Counted from the stretch's first letter, positions 11,080 to 22,853 are shown. The stretch is DNA of 64,000 nt from Linnemannia elongata (GCA_036320915.1 JAXBDG010000009.1:2542001-2606000), one strand, 5' to 3'. A program made the numbers and translations. The notes: generated from the letters alone by a model not told the origin.

Positions 11080-11910
11080 TTATTTAGACAATTGAAGCTC
11101 TAGAGTACGAGCCAGAAAGGAGCCAACCTGATCATCGATCTGTCCAAGTGTTTCTAAGGTCAGGAATGCGCGAAGAAGTATATGCGTAGCAATGTTTGTC
11201 CTTTGCCAATTGACTAGCAGTTCGAGGGTCTTGACATTGGGGCACCATAGACATCACCCATGGATCAATTCAACAGCTTTAGCTTCTGTTCTTCCATCAT
11301 ATGTGGAATAGGTTAATCCAACATGACCCAACGCAAAGGCTCTTCCTGCCCCGTCTGAGGAGGAGCAAGTTCATCGTCCACTGTCTGAATGGCAAGCTCT
11401 TCCTCCACTGCCCGAGTAGTATACTGAACCTCCACCTCCTGAGAAGTTGGCTGTTCCTCCAAATCCACAAGGCAACTCCACTCCAGGTTCATAGTCGGCG
11501 CCTCAAGGAGACTCGTATTATCATTTCACTTACCCAGCAGAAATTCCTCCAAGCTGTCGGCATTATGACTGAGGATATGGTGAAGATAAACAGGGTTAAG
11601 AATTCAATCCTCCAAGCCAAGCGTGCGCAGCTGACGCAAATGGAAGAGGACCTTGAGATCCTCTGGGCCAAGATGAAGATAACCCACCCGTTCTCAATGC
11701 TCCACCCTCAGACCCAGGTTCGCCTCGATCAACCGCCTGGCACACTCAACGTTGGTGGTAGGAGAGAGGCAAAGTTCCTGAAGCCGGATACAATTGAGCT
11801 GGAGCAACTCCATGGGGCGGGCTTATAATCGTGCCGGTGGATGGTCAGTTCGAGATAGCGGATGTATTGAGCTGCAATCTACTGCATTGGTTTCCCGAAA
11901 CCATGTCTTC
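11080..11910 (-). pseudogene. decayed leucine-rich-repeat gene with in-frame stops
   Basis: On the minus strand from about 11910 to 11080 the sequence reads as a leucine-rich-repeat protein of the Mortierella type: QYIRYLELTIH, LQELCLSPTT, ARRLIEANLGLRVEH, LRQLRTLGLED, ILSHNADSLEEFLLG and finally NVKTLELLVNW before a stop at 11080. One frame runs from 11813 down to about 11250 but is broken by TGA at 11694-11696, 11604-11606 and 11526-11528 and by TAA at 11313-11315. The ends lie in other frames, so indels are present too. The three TGA sites fall where a tryptophan would fit (EHx, EDx, GKx). This looks like an old gene copy inactivated by G:C to A:T changes. Confidence 0.65.
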
Positions 11911-12027
11911 ATAACCTTTATTATTATTCACTATGTTCGTCTACCAGAGTGGGTGTATTCTTGTCCTTGACTTCTATACATCAAGGCTATCGGCTCCACC
12001 ATCTACTATCAAACTTGCAGTCGCTAT

Positions 12028-13551
12028 CTCAGGTCCGGGTGAAATAGATTTTCATCTCCCTAGCCATGAAAAAGAGTTATAGACACTGCAATGGTACCAG
12101 ACGAAAGAGTCGACAATGGAACATCTTTTACTGATCCAATAAAGAATTCCCTCTCTTTCAAATGAACAATGGAAACTATGGTTTCAGGCCGTGATCACTC
12201 ATTGAGGTGGAAATCATAATTTTGGTGGCAATTATTAAGAGCCTCGTCGCACTTTCGCTTATTCCTACAAAAGGTTATGCCACCACCAAAACTACCTTTT
12301 TCTTTTTTCCTTCTTTCCATTCCTCCATTTCGCAACCCACTCGACCTCAATGTCATCATCCAAGCCTACAAGCAACACGAAAACGCCAGCCGTCAAGGGA
12401 TCGAAGGCTCTCTCGCAAGGACAAGGGCAACAAGAGCAACAAACGGCCAACAACCCGCCTTCTGCAGCAGAAAACGTCTCCACCGTCACCATCGATCAAC
12501 TCGATATGGCTAACGTCCCCATCCCAGATGCCGCAAGGGACCAAGGCGGGTTCCTTCACCCGTACTCGGTATCAAACTCTGACGTTTACCTTTTGTTATT
12601 TGGATGCAAAGGAGATCGCAGCCGGAACTTCATGACAACTTTGGTCAGGATGATTGACAATTATACTATGTTTTGTCTACTTCTATTTTGATAGGAGTAC
12701 GTCCACAATAACCGACCGTATACGGTGGAGGCGTTTGTAGCCGCGGTATGTATTCGAACTTCCGCGACAAAGTAATATGAAACGCAATGGCACCCGACCT
12801 TATATTCTCAAGATACAAGACACTGAATTCACCATTTTTTTTTTTTTTAATTCCAGGGGTCTTTCGGCTCGGTGTACAGAGTTCGGCGTGGACAAGAGCT
12901 GTTCGCGGTGAAGGCTCAGCTGGGAGGAAACCCCTACAAGGACAGCATCATAAGACACCAAACTGAAGTTTAATCCAAGTACTTAACGCCCTCGCCCTGC
13001 ACAACTCACATCTTGATCTCTCTCACTTTCCTTTCAAATCACATAGTTTAAGGGCGAGGTCACCACCGTGTACCACCACGGGACCCACAACAACCTGATC
13101 AAGTCCTTCGGGGCATTCGTTCACCAGGACCACCTGTGCCTCAGATTCGAGTGGGCACCGTTCGTAAGTGTTAGCCCGAAGAAGAAACGAGGTGTCGTTG
13201 TCTAAAATATCGCAAATGCAGCATGATCCTTACTGAATCTATGAAAAAAATTGGTGGCAAATTATATTAGACTTTGCGCCGTCGGATCAGGGAGGGTTTG
13301 ACTTTGAGCAAGGTCAAGGCCTTTACGAAGGGTCTGGGGGAGGGACTGGCTTACATTCATTCCGAGAATGTAATCTACCGCGACGTGAAGGAGGCCAACG
13401 TCCTCTTCACCGGCGCTGGCTTGAATCCCTTGATCATGGACTTTGGCCTTTCACTGTGCCTCAGACAACCCACAGATAAGGCCACGTAAGTAAAGTCTAA
13501 TCGAGGGCAGCTATGTCTGCAATGCACATCTAGATGAAAATTAACAACGTT
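12028..13551 (+). repeat. inverted duplication, arm A (kinase unit)
   Basis: This 1.5-kb stretch is closely similar to the reverse complement of about 29884-31430, covering promoter, exons and introns of the kinase unit. Shared landmarks are TGGTACCA-type promoter blocks, TTTTGGTGGCAATTATTA before the start, and intron 5 starting GTAAGTAAAG. Similarity begins at a CTCAGGTC block near 12028 and stops within intron 5 near 13551. The two arms point toward each other. Confidence 0.85.
12350..13485 (+). pseudogene. truncated, probably non-functional protein kinase (copy A)
   Basis: Exon equivalents are 12350-12568, 12695-12745, 12857-12949, 13047-13163 and 13271-13485, in the same order and phase as intact copy B. 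The encoded part has an identical Ser/Thr/Gln-rich N-terminus, then GSFGSVYRV, FAVKAQL, a YRD (HRD in copy B), ANVL and IMDFGLS. Three changes suggest decay. The first glycine of the glycine-rich loop is Ala. The exon 3 donor reads ATAAGA instead of GTAAGA, so normal splicing would fail and read-through meets a stop about six codons on. All sequence after the DFG region (APE motif and C-lobe) is missing. A novel C-terminus using downstream exons cannot be excluded; 13624-13772 has one open frame (TRLFRSKERR, AQLMESIWAIHELL) but does not join in phase. Confidence 0.7.
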
Positions 13552-14796
13552 TACCTTTTTCTTTATTTGTTTTAAGGTGCGTAATCGGTGGGGCCATCTA
13601 TATTAATGATTGATCTCTTGTAGGCCTGGTTGTTCAGAGGGTTCTCCTGTGTTGGGGATCCAAAGGAGATAATGTGACTCGGTTGTTCAGATCGAAAGAA
13701 CGACGGATCTCCTCGTCGATTGCACAGCTGATGGAGTCAATTTGGGCGATTCACGAGCTTCTTCTGTTTAGAGTAAGTAAAATCGTTCAGCCGCAATATA
13801 CTCTTTGACTGCACCCTCTTTTCTAACCTTCTCTCAATTTGGCTTTTTAGGCGTCGACCATTCGGCTCCATTAGTCCTTTGAAAGCGCAAAAAACCAGGT
13901 CGCTGAAGAGAAACGCCAGGCACGACGGAAAGAAGGTCGATCATCATCTGTGTCCCGCATTCGAAAGGAAATGAATTTTAATTTACTTCATTCGTCTCCT
14001 TGAAGTGTGAAAAAAAGTGTTTCTCAGGCCCATGGGTCCTTGGCGTTGTCAGTGGAGTCCTTGAAATCAAAATAAATAACAAAGAACGATTAAAGCCCCT
14101 TTAAAAAGCACCAAACGTTCACGGAAGGGAACAAAGGATCGACGAGGCGAACTCGAATTCTAATGCATGCAAGGATTGAAATGGCCGACATCAAAGGGTC
14201 AAAAGGAAACGTCTCAATGAACGCTTGGCTGCCACAATTTTAGTTGGTCACACTTAGTGTTAAGTACAATGTATTTTCTCATCGGGTGAAAAGACACCGC
14301 GGTGTGAGAGAGTGAATGAAGGACGGAAAAGGAGAGAAAGAGAGAAAGAATTAGAAGAAAGAGGGTGCCTTTTTCTTACCCACCCGTAAATATTCTCGCT
14401 ACTCAATCCCATCTGATAGCGTGATACTCTTATTGTTCAACACCAATTCCTAAACTCTGAGCAGCGATCCTACGAACCTGTACCCTCAATATACCAGTGC
14501 CACAACACCAAAGTCGCCGCCGCAGGACATCACAGCATCAACAGCACGTGTATCTACAGTACGCCAACCCTCATCTAAGCCCTCCTTCCGCCTCCGTCGT
14601 TGTCTGACTGCCCTCGGGATCCATCCCCACCCTATCGTGCTATCTTCCAGCAGCAACAGCAGCAAAAAAAACATCACTCATTTCACCCCTAGCAGCTCTA
14701 CCATGTCCAGTCGATCGGAGCCGCCTCCGCTGCTGTCGTTGCAATCACCGCCCTCCAACATACGGCCAACATGGCTTGGCTGTGACGGAGGTTACG
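13552..14796. other. intergenic, with a possible orphan exon at 13624-13772
   Basis: Beyond the break in arm A the sequence is unrelated to copy B. An open segment at 13624-13772 lies between a TGTAG acceptor and a GTAAGT donor and encodes a plausible helix-rich peptide, but no gene could be built from it. 14440-14796 is a proline/serine-coding-like leader for the next small gene, with a frame that does not connect to it. Confidence 0.35.
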
Positions 14797-15195
14797 ATGG
14801 GCAAGAATTTGGCCAAGCACGCTAAAAAGTTCCTCAAGACCGTCAAGCCATCAACTCGCGTGCCAGCTCTGAAGGACTCGAATCAGGACGGAGCCGCGGT
14901 CGACGGCACAAATGCACAGATCAAGACGTTTATGATCGACTACCTCCACCTCGAAGGCTATGGCAAGTTAATGCAAGTCATCACGGGCTCGAGCTCGTTT
15001 TCGGACTGGTCGAGTGGACTCCAGAGGATTGTATCTCCAGGAACCGGAAGGAACATGTGGGTCTGCCACGATTGCTTCAGGGGCATGCAGACAGGTCGGT
15101 ATATCAGGAACGAAGAGCAGGCCAGCCTAGACGACTTGATTGCCTTCCCGGACCGTTCTGGCATGAAAAGCGAGGCTCTCCAAAACTCCAGATGA
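14797..15195 (+). CDS. short paralogue of the large orphan protein at 34528-39064
   Basis: A 132-residue ORF starting MGKNLAKHAKKFLK. The part with LHLEGYGKLMQVIT, then RNMWVCHDCFRG, follows the same order as LDKEGSAGTLFRIIT, then AKWVCFDHYKE in the 1478-residue protein, so the two share a small domain. The ORF ends soon after this domain, so it is either a truncated copy or a small free-standing version. Upstream, another frame (14637-14825) is open and Ser-rich, which suggests an upstream exon or a frameshift. No function is known. Confidence 0.5.
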   Translation: MGKNLAKHAKKFLKTVKPSTRVPALKDSNQDGAAVDGTNAQIKTFMIDYLHLEGYGKLMQVITGSSSFSDWSSGLQRIVSPGTGRNMWVCHDCFRGMQTGRYIRNEEQASLDDLIAFPDRSGMKSEALQNSR

Positions 15196-16615
15196 TCAAA
15201 AAGCAACGCCCCATGAAGAGTGACCTCCTTTGCCTGTCGCCTGCGGAAATTGACCACCTCGATTGCAAGGCGACGGCCTGACTGGACGGCAGTGGTTATA
15301 GGAACCAGGATTGTAAATAATAAAATACCATTTGATACCCACAGCGAACATTATATGTGATAACTTAGGTTTTGAAGAAAGAGTTGAACAACTGTTCTGT
15401 TCTGCTATGTCCTAACTAACTAGCGCATGGAGTAAATTCGCATGTACAAGAATTGGACTTATGGAGCCATTGTCATCTGGTTTACAAGAGACAATAGGAG
15501 GGGACAGATCATCGACCAATAACGTTGAACATTGCATAGAGAACAAACTGCAGGGGATGTATATTGCGATCAGATAGCTCTTTCGTAGTTTTTCAGGGGT
15601 GGGACAACACGCAGTTTCTTCATTTCATTTCTTTGTCCCTTTGTTTGCTTTCTTGTCTTTCTTTGTTTACTTCTTCGTCCGTGTGTTGTCTTGAAGAAAG
15701 GAAGAAATAGGGGGAAGGGTAAGGAAGCCTTACAGCAGGGGGCATTGACCACATGTTGTACAAGGTGGTCATCTGTAGGTGCCTTCCTCATCTTTTTCCT
15801 TATTTTGCGTGGAAGCAAAAAAAAGAGTAGGTGTCCGGGTTCGCACCTTTCTCTCGTAATGGAATTGGTCAAAAACTCATCGATCTCTGTTGCTTTACTT
15901 GGTCATGATAATATTTTTCTTTCGTCTTTTTGAACAAGTCATCCGGTCTGTCAGAAGTATAGATCACGATGGCCCACTCTATCTCGTATCGTCATAGTTC
16001 TATCTCATTACAATGGGGCATTAGGCGCGTTGAGCAAATTTGTGTATGTTCCTTTGAAGGAAAGCATTGAGGAGGGAACGTGTTCTCGTGTTGACGAATC
16101 ATTGCAAAACTTTATTTTTTGTGTGCAATTGACGTCTGATGAAGATCAAAGGTGAAGCAAGAAGGGAAAGGAGCAATTGAGTGAAAGAGACCGAGGTAGA
16201 GTTGAAGGTGGTAATGTAATAGGATGCGATGTAATGAAAGGCTTATTGGAGAAGAGTGGGGAGTTGGGTGGGAGATCTGATCACCTTGCTTTCCTAGCTA
16301 AGAGGGTTGTGGTTTTGTGTATGGTTCCCCCCCTTTTTGCTGTTTATTTGTTGCGAGGGTTGCATGCTCTCTTCTTCTTCCTCGCTTGTTGTTGCTGATG
16401 TTGTTCTACGCCCAATCCAGGAACGCCCTTTCCCTTCCCAATTATTTCCCGGGTGAGATTCCCGTGCAACTTCTCGTCATCGTCCACATCCATCAGCCCA
16501 TTTCCAATCATCCATCCATTTCCCCCCTTCTTTCTCGTTTCTCTGTAGGCGTCCTTGTCTCTCTTCAGTCTACTTTCACTCCTTCCTCAATTCAACCCCA
16601 ATTTTATCTTTTTCA

Positions 16616-16648
<33 letters not shown>

Positions 16649-16804
16649 ACACACACTCAAATACACTTCGCACTTGACAACTTTTCCTTTCTTTTCTTAC
16701 TCCTCCTTTGCTTCCCCATATCGCACACGGATTCTCTTCATGACCATCACACACACTCATACCCCTCCAAAAACACATAACTAGCAATCTGCAATACCCC
16801 AACA
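15196..16804 (+). promoter_or_regulatory. intergenic and long C/T-rich leader of the GPI-PLD-like gene
   Basis: No gene is supported in this 1.6 kb. The last 400 bp is markedly pyrimidine-rich and includes a (CT)n/(CA)n run near 16620-16660 before the ATG at 16805. ORFs at 15570-15933 and 16177-16784 are low-complexity and lack splice or family evidence. Confidence 0.5.
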
Positions 16805-19800
16805 ATGACACCGTCAATACCATCGCTCGCTTCTTCTGCTGCTTCCTTGCTCCTCTTTCTCGCTGTTACAACAACAACATTCAATCCACACGTCGATGCC
16901 TGCGGTGTCACCATCCACAACGAAATCGCATTCAGAGCATCCCGTATCCTCCTCTCCACTACCAACGAGAACAACAACAACACTCGACTCGTCACACCTC
17001 CACACCAAACTCATTCACAAGCACCCTCTTACTCCCCGACAGACTCAGCCACACATACCAACACGAACTACACCTCTACTTCACTACAGGACGACTACAC
17101 TCCACTCCTTGAACAAAAAGACTTGCTCCTTGCAGGCAGCTTCTTTCCTGACTGGGGTTACAATTGCATTGGCAAAATCTACAATGAGGCCGCCGAGGAG
17201 GTAATCACATTGTTCACACACACTGCGATTCCACATTCCCACAACACACGCCCCATGGGAAGAGCGAATGCGAAAAGAAGTGAATGAGTGTCGCTTTTTG
17301 TTCTCGTGTTTCCGTTTTTTTTTGTTCCCACCCTTGTCTTGCCTCTCTCTCCTTGTCTCCGATTTCATCTATCCTTCTGTGTTCACCCCCTATCCTGCCG
17401 AGTCAATAATTCTGGCTTACTCGCTGTGTGTCTGTGTGTTATTTTATCTCTGTATGCACACCCCTTTCCCATTTGCCACCATTGCCCCTTCTTTAGAACA
17501 CTCGCTTTCTTACTGCCTGTGCGTTTACACAGGCTTCAGGGTCCATCAAGCTCACACTGGGATCGGCTCTAAATCACACAGCTGGAAAGAGAGCCTAGAA
17601 GAGGAAGACACTGTGTCGTTGTTGTGCAAGAGATGGGCTCCTTATCTCTTTTCTTTTCTCTCCCACAGTTCTCTCGCGGCAATTGACGCTTTATCGCCCT
17701 TCTCACGCTAATAGGCACACTGGCCCCCGTTTGCAGAGGCGGCCGTGAGATACATCCTTGAGACATACCCCAAGCCATGGGACGACCACACCAAGGTAAC
17801 TAGGACCACTCTGTCCCTAGTCACACGACATGACATTAGTGCCTTTACTAGCGTGCCCCTCTTACTAACAAGAGATTCCTTATGTTTACGATACGATGAC
17901 AACTTGCCATTAGCAATTGATCACGTTTCTGTTTGGAACAGTGTCGCATTCACTCGGAGACATGTCCTGGCACGCCCTGAGAGGCCTCTCCTCAGGATTC
18001 ATCGGGGTCCTTGCAGAGACCAGCTTTGGGGGGGATTACTCAAAGGGCCATACGCTCGCAGACATTGGAGCCGAGTTTGTGTTGTCACACATGGGGAAGA
18101 TTGACCACCTAATCACATCGTGGAAGGTGCCGGTGAAGGATATTACAGAGATCTATAAACGAATGGGGTATCGTGTTCCAGGCCCTGTTCTGAGTCATTG
18201 TATGAGGAATGGGTTTGCGGGTGTCCAGGCAAACGCCCGTCTTGGTAGCCAGCTTTTCCCTATCTACGCGCCCCAGGTAATATTTTGTTTACATTAATTG
18301 GGCTGTTGATCATCATTGGATTGACGTCATTGAAAACAAGTGTGAACTGGAGTGGCGCTTAATGAAGTACCTTTTGCATGCATGAGATTAATTTATGTGT
18401 TTCTCAATTGAAATTAGTCGCCGTTCTTGATCGAGCAAGTCGAGGATTATCCCTTGGGTGGGTTGAGGGACATGACAGAGTGGACAGTCGATTGCTGGTA
18501 TGGACTGGCTCAGTACCTGGACGAGGAACGACCACTACCCGACCTTATCGACCCTATTGGAACCAACACTACCTTCAACCTCTGCTACGCCCTTTGGGAG
18601 GAACGAACCAAGACATATCACAGAGATGCGTTGGACAATGCTCGAGAGGGACAAGCTCGATATGAACATGCTGCTATCGAGGGCGCAAAGGCGCTCTTGC
18701 GACTCAAGCAGGCTGGATACAAAGTTGAGACCGATTCCGACAGCAAGCATGGCATGGTCACCTTTTCTATCAAGAGGATTCCACATGATGGCAATGTCCC
18801 TGTTGAAGACGAGGAGCTCGACTTTGAGGTGGCTCCTGTTGACGAACATACGCAAATGCCACAACAGGAACAACATCACCATTCTCACAACATGAAGCCA
18901 GCAAAAATTGAAGCGATCAAGGCATCAGGATCTCGTGTCAACGCCTGTTTGACATTTTCGGACGAGTTCGACTCGCAGGTCAAGACACTCTTCCTACCTA
19001 TCGCCTACTCCTCGTTCGGTCACGCTGCGGTTACTGGAGATTTTGACGGCGATGGTATCCTTGACCTGGCCATTGCTGCCCCTCATGTCACCTTTGATCC
19101 TAGAGCCCCCTCCCAAGGATCGGTCTTTATTGTCCCTGGCCGGACCTTGTACGACGACGATGACAACCTGCAGGATGACCCTGAGGGCACCGATGTTCGC
19201 ACCTTGGCCTCACATGTTCTCTATGGAGACCTTTCAGAGCCCCAGTCTCGGTTTGGATGGTCTCTTGCTGTTGTTGATCTGAACGAGGACGGGATTGACG
19301 ATCTGGCGATTGGTGCACCGGGACATGGAGCCAAGGATATGGTCTATGGAGGATCGATCTTTGTTTACTTTGGTCGCCGTGGACAGGGATTCAACAACAC
19401 ACCAGACGTGATTATTCACCATGACAGGACCAAAGACAGGGCGTTGGATGTTCCTCAAAGTGTCGGAGCCCTTGCTGGGTTGGGATATGTCGTCGAAGGT
19501 CTTGATCTGACGGGCTCTGGATTCAAGGATCTTGTTGTTGGGATGCCAATGGCTTATGGTATCGTTCCTACCAAGCCTCCGAATGCGACCAAGCCCCCGC
19601 TGGAATTAGCTCGTCAAACTGGCAAAGTTGTGGCCTTCTTGGCTTCTACTAGGCACAAGGGCCCGATCCTTGACATTGATCGGGATTGGGAACTGCAGGG
19701 CGATGCCAAGTTTGCGTGGTTTGGATCCTCGATGGCTGTCATTACAGAGTCGTTCTTGCAGACTGTTCCTTCGACGCCGTCCAAGTGGTCGTGGCTGATC

Positions 19801-20869
19801 CCGTCTTGGTTCAACCTCAAGGGCGACAAGGACAAGGACAAGGAGGACGTTGAGCTGAAGGAGAGGAGGATTTTAGTGGTTGGGTCGCCTACTTTTGGAG
19901 GCGACGATTATGAGCTGGAGTCCATGCGTGGTCATATTCAAGGATTCTTGCTCCCCAACGTTACTGTAACAACTCCCCCAACCAAGCCTCCAGTCAAGCC
20001 GCTGTTGAAGCCGCAATGGATGTTTACGATCCTCGGCGACACTAAGTTTCAGCAACTCGGATCTCGCCTCGCAGCCTCAAATCATTCTTCATTGACCTCG
20101 CCCTCTGGATTCAAGGACCTGTTGATTGTTGGATCGCAATCTGAGGATGTGTTGAACAAGCTCCCCAAGGTTGGTCGTCAATGGCAAGCGGGCATGGTTC
20201 GGATCTTAGATATCTCGCAAATTGCCAACGGGACGATTATCAAGATGTCGGATCTGGATAACGATGTCAATGTAATCCGGGATTCGTTGCAGGGGTCCCA
20301 GTCGATGGCCCATCTTTCGGCCGCGATGGAGGTCTCGACGGATGGCAAGAGTCTTTGGCTTGCCGAGCCCTATGCTGAAGGCGAAGCAGGACGTATTTTG
20401 GAATGGGAACCTAATTATTCTGGGAGAAGAGATGATGACGAGGAAAACGATGGACGCAGGAAGAAGAGACGAGGACGAGGACAGAAGGATGTAGTTGGTG
20501 TGAGGGGCCAACAACTCGTGTTCTCGAATGATGGAGGGGGAGATGGCGGAGATGATGACGATGATGATGGCGGCAATGACGGCGACCGGATCAAGCAGTG
20601 TTTTATTGGCACCGATCTCCGAGGCCGCTTTGGGTCCCAGTTGTTGGTCGTGGATTTGAACAAGGATGGTGTTGATGACCTTGTTGTCACCTCCTCCCAC
20701 GCCTCCCAATACGCAAAGTAAGCCCTCTTTTTCTTTTTCTTTTTGATCTTGTGCGTTTTCCGGTCACCTGTGCTTATGAATTGATGCAGATTTCTTCACT
20801 AACGGTCCTATTATTATCTTCATTGCTCTTAGCATGGCGGGCACGGTTACGATTAGATTCAGACCTTAA
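16805..20869 (+). CDS. GPLD1: GPI-specific phospholipase D-like protein
   Basis: Five exons: 16805-17200, 17715-17795, 17914-18276, 18418-20717 and 20833-20869, giving 1058 aa. A signal peptide (LLLFLAVTTTT region) precedes DACGVTIHNEIAFRA, the start of the zinc-dependent phospholipase C-type domain. Further metal-ligand stretches of that fold follow: GSFFPDWGYNC, AHWPPF and GTVSHSLGDMSWH. From about residue 350 come FG-GAP/integrin-alpha-type repeats with calcium-binding loops DFDGDGILD, DLNEDGIDD and, near the end, DLNKDGVDD. Animal GPLD1 has the same order and cleaves GPI anchors; a secreted or cell-surface enzyme is expected here. A long insert of acidic and basic runs (GRRDDDEEND, then KKRRGRG, then a D/G run) sits before the last repeat. 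The last exon encodes only about 11 residues. Confidence 0.88.
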
Positions 20870-20906
20870 TTCTGACTATATCTTTTGTACATAGTTTTAA
20901 CACGGC

Positions 20907-20943
<37 letters not shown>

Positions 20944-21435
20944 CTACGAGAGCCTTTACTTCAACATGCTCAATTTTGCTGTCAATCGCTGCCACCAATC
21001 AGTAGAAACCTTCCTCGTCGCAGTCGATCAGTTTAGTTTGTCCACCATTCGGTCCCCTTCGCAACACGTTCTTGCTTTCCCCCTTCCTTAATAGATATGA
21101 GGGAATACCCTACAAAGGAGCGGTCAACCATGACGCTCTCTGAGATATAAAAAGAGGTAGGCAAAAGAGAGGGGAAAATGAAAGGGGATGGAGTGTGCGC
21201 ATGTGCATTCATTCTTGGTTACAAGAGAATTGGTTGGATAATAGAGATAGGATTTAAAAGGTTGATCATCAAGATGCTTTTATTTTGTTGTTTTCATAAA
21301 GAAATAAATGGTATCAAAAAAAGAAAAAGAAGAAAAAAAAAAAGGAAGAGGATAAGGTAGAAGCCACCAGGGCCTTTATCTTACTTTCCCCCCCTCCTTC
21401 TCGCTTCCTCCTAATTTCACAGTATATCAAAAGAT
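20870..21435. repeat. intergenic with a 33-base poly-A tract at 20908-20940
   Basis: Gap between the GPI-PLD-like stop and the protease stop (convergent genes). The A run begins about 40 bp after the stop codon. It is simple sequence; no retroelement 3' end precedes it. Nothing else was recognised. Confidence 0.6.
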
Positions 21436-22683
21436 CTAGTACTTGAGGGGGGCAACACCGATGCGGGGGGAAGCAGACTGCTCAAAGACACAGTAGTTGT
21501 TCTTGATGAACACATCTCCCAAAATCCACAATCCATCCTGACCACCCTGAACACCCGAGTAACAATCCTTGCCGGTCTTGTCCAAAGGAGCCCATGCCAA
21601 ATCGGCAACGGGGACCTGGAAGTCCTTGCCGCCCATCGTGAAGGCAACGTTGTCCTTAGAGGTCTTGGCGAGCGAACAGGGGACGGTCCAGCCACCGATG
21701 TTGGGGTCCTTGGAGGAGTCGACGGCACCCTTGATGTTCTTGTGGATGGCGGCGGCAGCGGCGTCTCCGACGATGATCAAGGTGGTGCCGGTGTCAATGA
21801 TACCCTCGGAGGCCTGGGTCAAGGCCTTGTTGTTGTACTTGGCGTTGGAGATGTTGATCTGCCAGTAGCCCTTGCGGGTGACGGGAATGTACTGGAGAGC
21901 ACCGGTGAAGCGGGTCTTGTCGATGGCACCAAAGAGGTAGTTGCCGCCCTTGCCACCGTTACGGCGGACGGAGGGGAGGAAGACAGAGACCAGGGGCTGG
22001 GCAATAGCCTTGGACTCGATGGCGTTGTCGAGGAAGGTCTTGACGCCCTTGACGGATTCGATGGTGTTGAAGCCGAGACCGAAGAGACCGTCCTCGGGGG
22101 AGGAAGCGAACTGGGCGGATTCGTTGGTAGCGAGTCCGATGGTCTGACGGACCTTAATACCGCCGACGTTCACAATGTCGGAGGCAAGGATTCCAGAGGC
22201 ATTGGAACCGTCTCCGTAGCCGATCTTCCAGGGGCGACCATCCTTCTTGTAGGTCGAAGACTTCTTGGCGTCGAAGCGGTGGTGGGCTTTGCAGGCCTGG
22301 GTGTTGCAATCCGAGGTGGGGAACCAAATGTCAGAGGAACCGGTATCGAAATCGAGACGGAAGGGCTGGCCAGGAGTACCGACCTGAACAGTTCCATAGT
22401 ACTCCGAATCATTACCGACATCGATCAAAGGAACCTGTCCAGTACCAGTGCCCTTATCACGAGCACCGTTGTCGACGGGGGCACCAGGAGGGTGGAAGGT
22501 ATGGTGGGACTCGAGGTCAAGCTGGGGGTAGCGGTGGGCGAGCTTTGCGATGGCGGCACGGAAGTTGCGCTTGTGGTTAGGGTTCAAGGAGAGGGGGATT
22601 GCGGTTCCAGCGGGGTGCTGGGCCTCGACGATGAGGAGGGAGGCGGCGGCGGCCAAAGAGATAAGGGTTGCAGTGATCTTCAT
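21436..22683 (-). CDS. secreted pepsin-type aspartic protease (family A1)
   Basis: A single exon of 415 aa. It has a clear signal peptide (residues 1-21, ending VEA), a basic propeptide, then the mature bilobal enzyme. The two catalytic motifs are DTGSS at 113-117 and DTGTT at 297-301. The flap region carries GYGDGS (155-160), and two cysteine pairs are in the usual places (126/131 and near 340/376). The end, IGVAPLKY, is typical. It resembles the saccharopepsin/rhizopuspepsin group and should digest protein at acid pH outside the cell or in the vacuole. Base composition is strongly codon-biased toward C/G at third positions, and the promoter has a clean TATA box, both suggesting high expression. 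The long plus-strand ORF over it is an antisense shadow. Confidence 0.95.
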   Translation of the reverse strand: MKITATLISLAAAASLLIVEAQHPAGTAIPLSLNPNHKRNFRAAIAKLAHRYPQLDLESHHTFHPPGAPVDNGARDKGTGTGQVPLIDVGNDSEYYGTVQVGTPGQPFRLDFDTGSSDIWFPTSDCNTQACKAHHRFDAKKSSTYKKDGRPWKIGYGDGSNASGILASDIVNVGGIKVRQTIGLATNESAQFASSPEDGLFGLGFNTIESVKGVKTFLDNAIESKAIAQPLVSVFLPSVRRNGGKGGNYLFGAIDKTRFTGALQYIPVTRKGYWQINISNAKYNNKALTQASEGIIDTGTTLIIVGDAAAAAIHKNIKGAVDSSKDPNIGGWTVPCSLAKTSKDNVAFTMGGKDFQVPVADLAWAPLDKTGKDCYSGVQGGQDGLWILGDVFIKNNYCVFEQSASPRIGVAPLKY

Positions 22684-22846
22684 GACGATGTGAAGAGGAA
22701 GGGGTTAATTAGAAGGTGAGTTGGTTGGAAAGGGAAGAGGGGAGAGGGGGAAGAAGGGGAGGAAGGAGTGAGGGGAGGAGGGGGATCAAGGAAGAGAAGG
22801 AAAGAGGATGATGATGAACTCTTTTCCCTTGGGAGTTCCATGTCCT

Positions 22847-22853
22847 TTTATAC
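22847..22853 (-). promoter_or_regulatory. TATA box of the aspartic protease gene
   Basis: The minus strand reads TATAAAA within a GGGGTATAAAAGGACA context, about 165 bp upstream of the protease ATG. The leader between them is purine-rich on the plus strand (pyrimidine-rich in the gene's sense). It is the clearest TATA box in the window. Confidence 0.65.

Noticed and set aside
11301..11828. 175-residue plus-strand ORF
   Set aside because: The opposite strand reads as leucine-rich-repeat protein in recognisable pieces, so this is a shadow of that pseudogene.
21742..22719. 325-residue plus-strand ORF
   Set aside because: Exactly antisense to the aspartic protease; its Gly/Val/Glu-rich composition mirrors that gene's codon bias.
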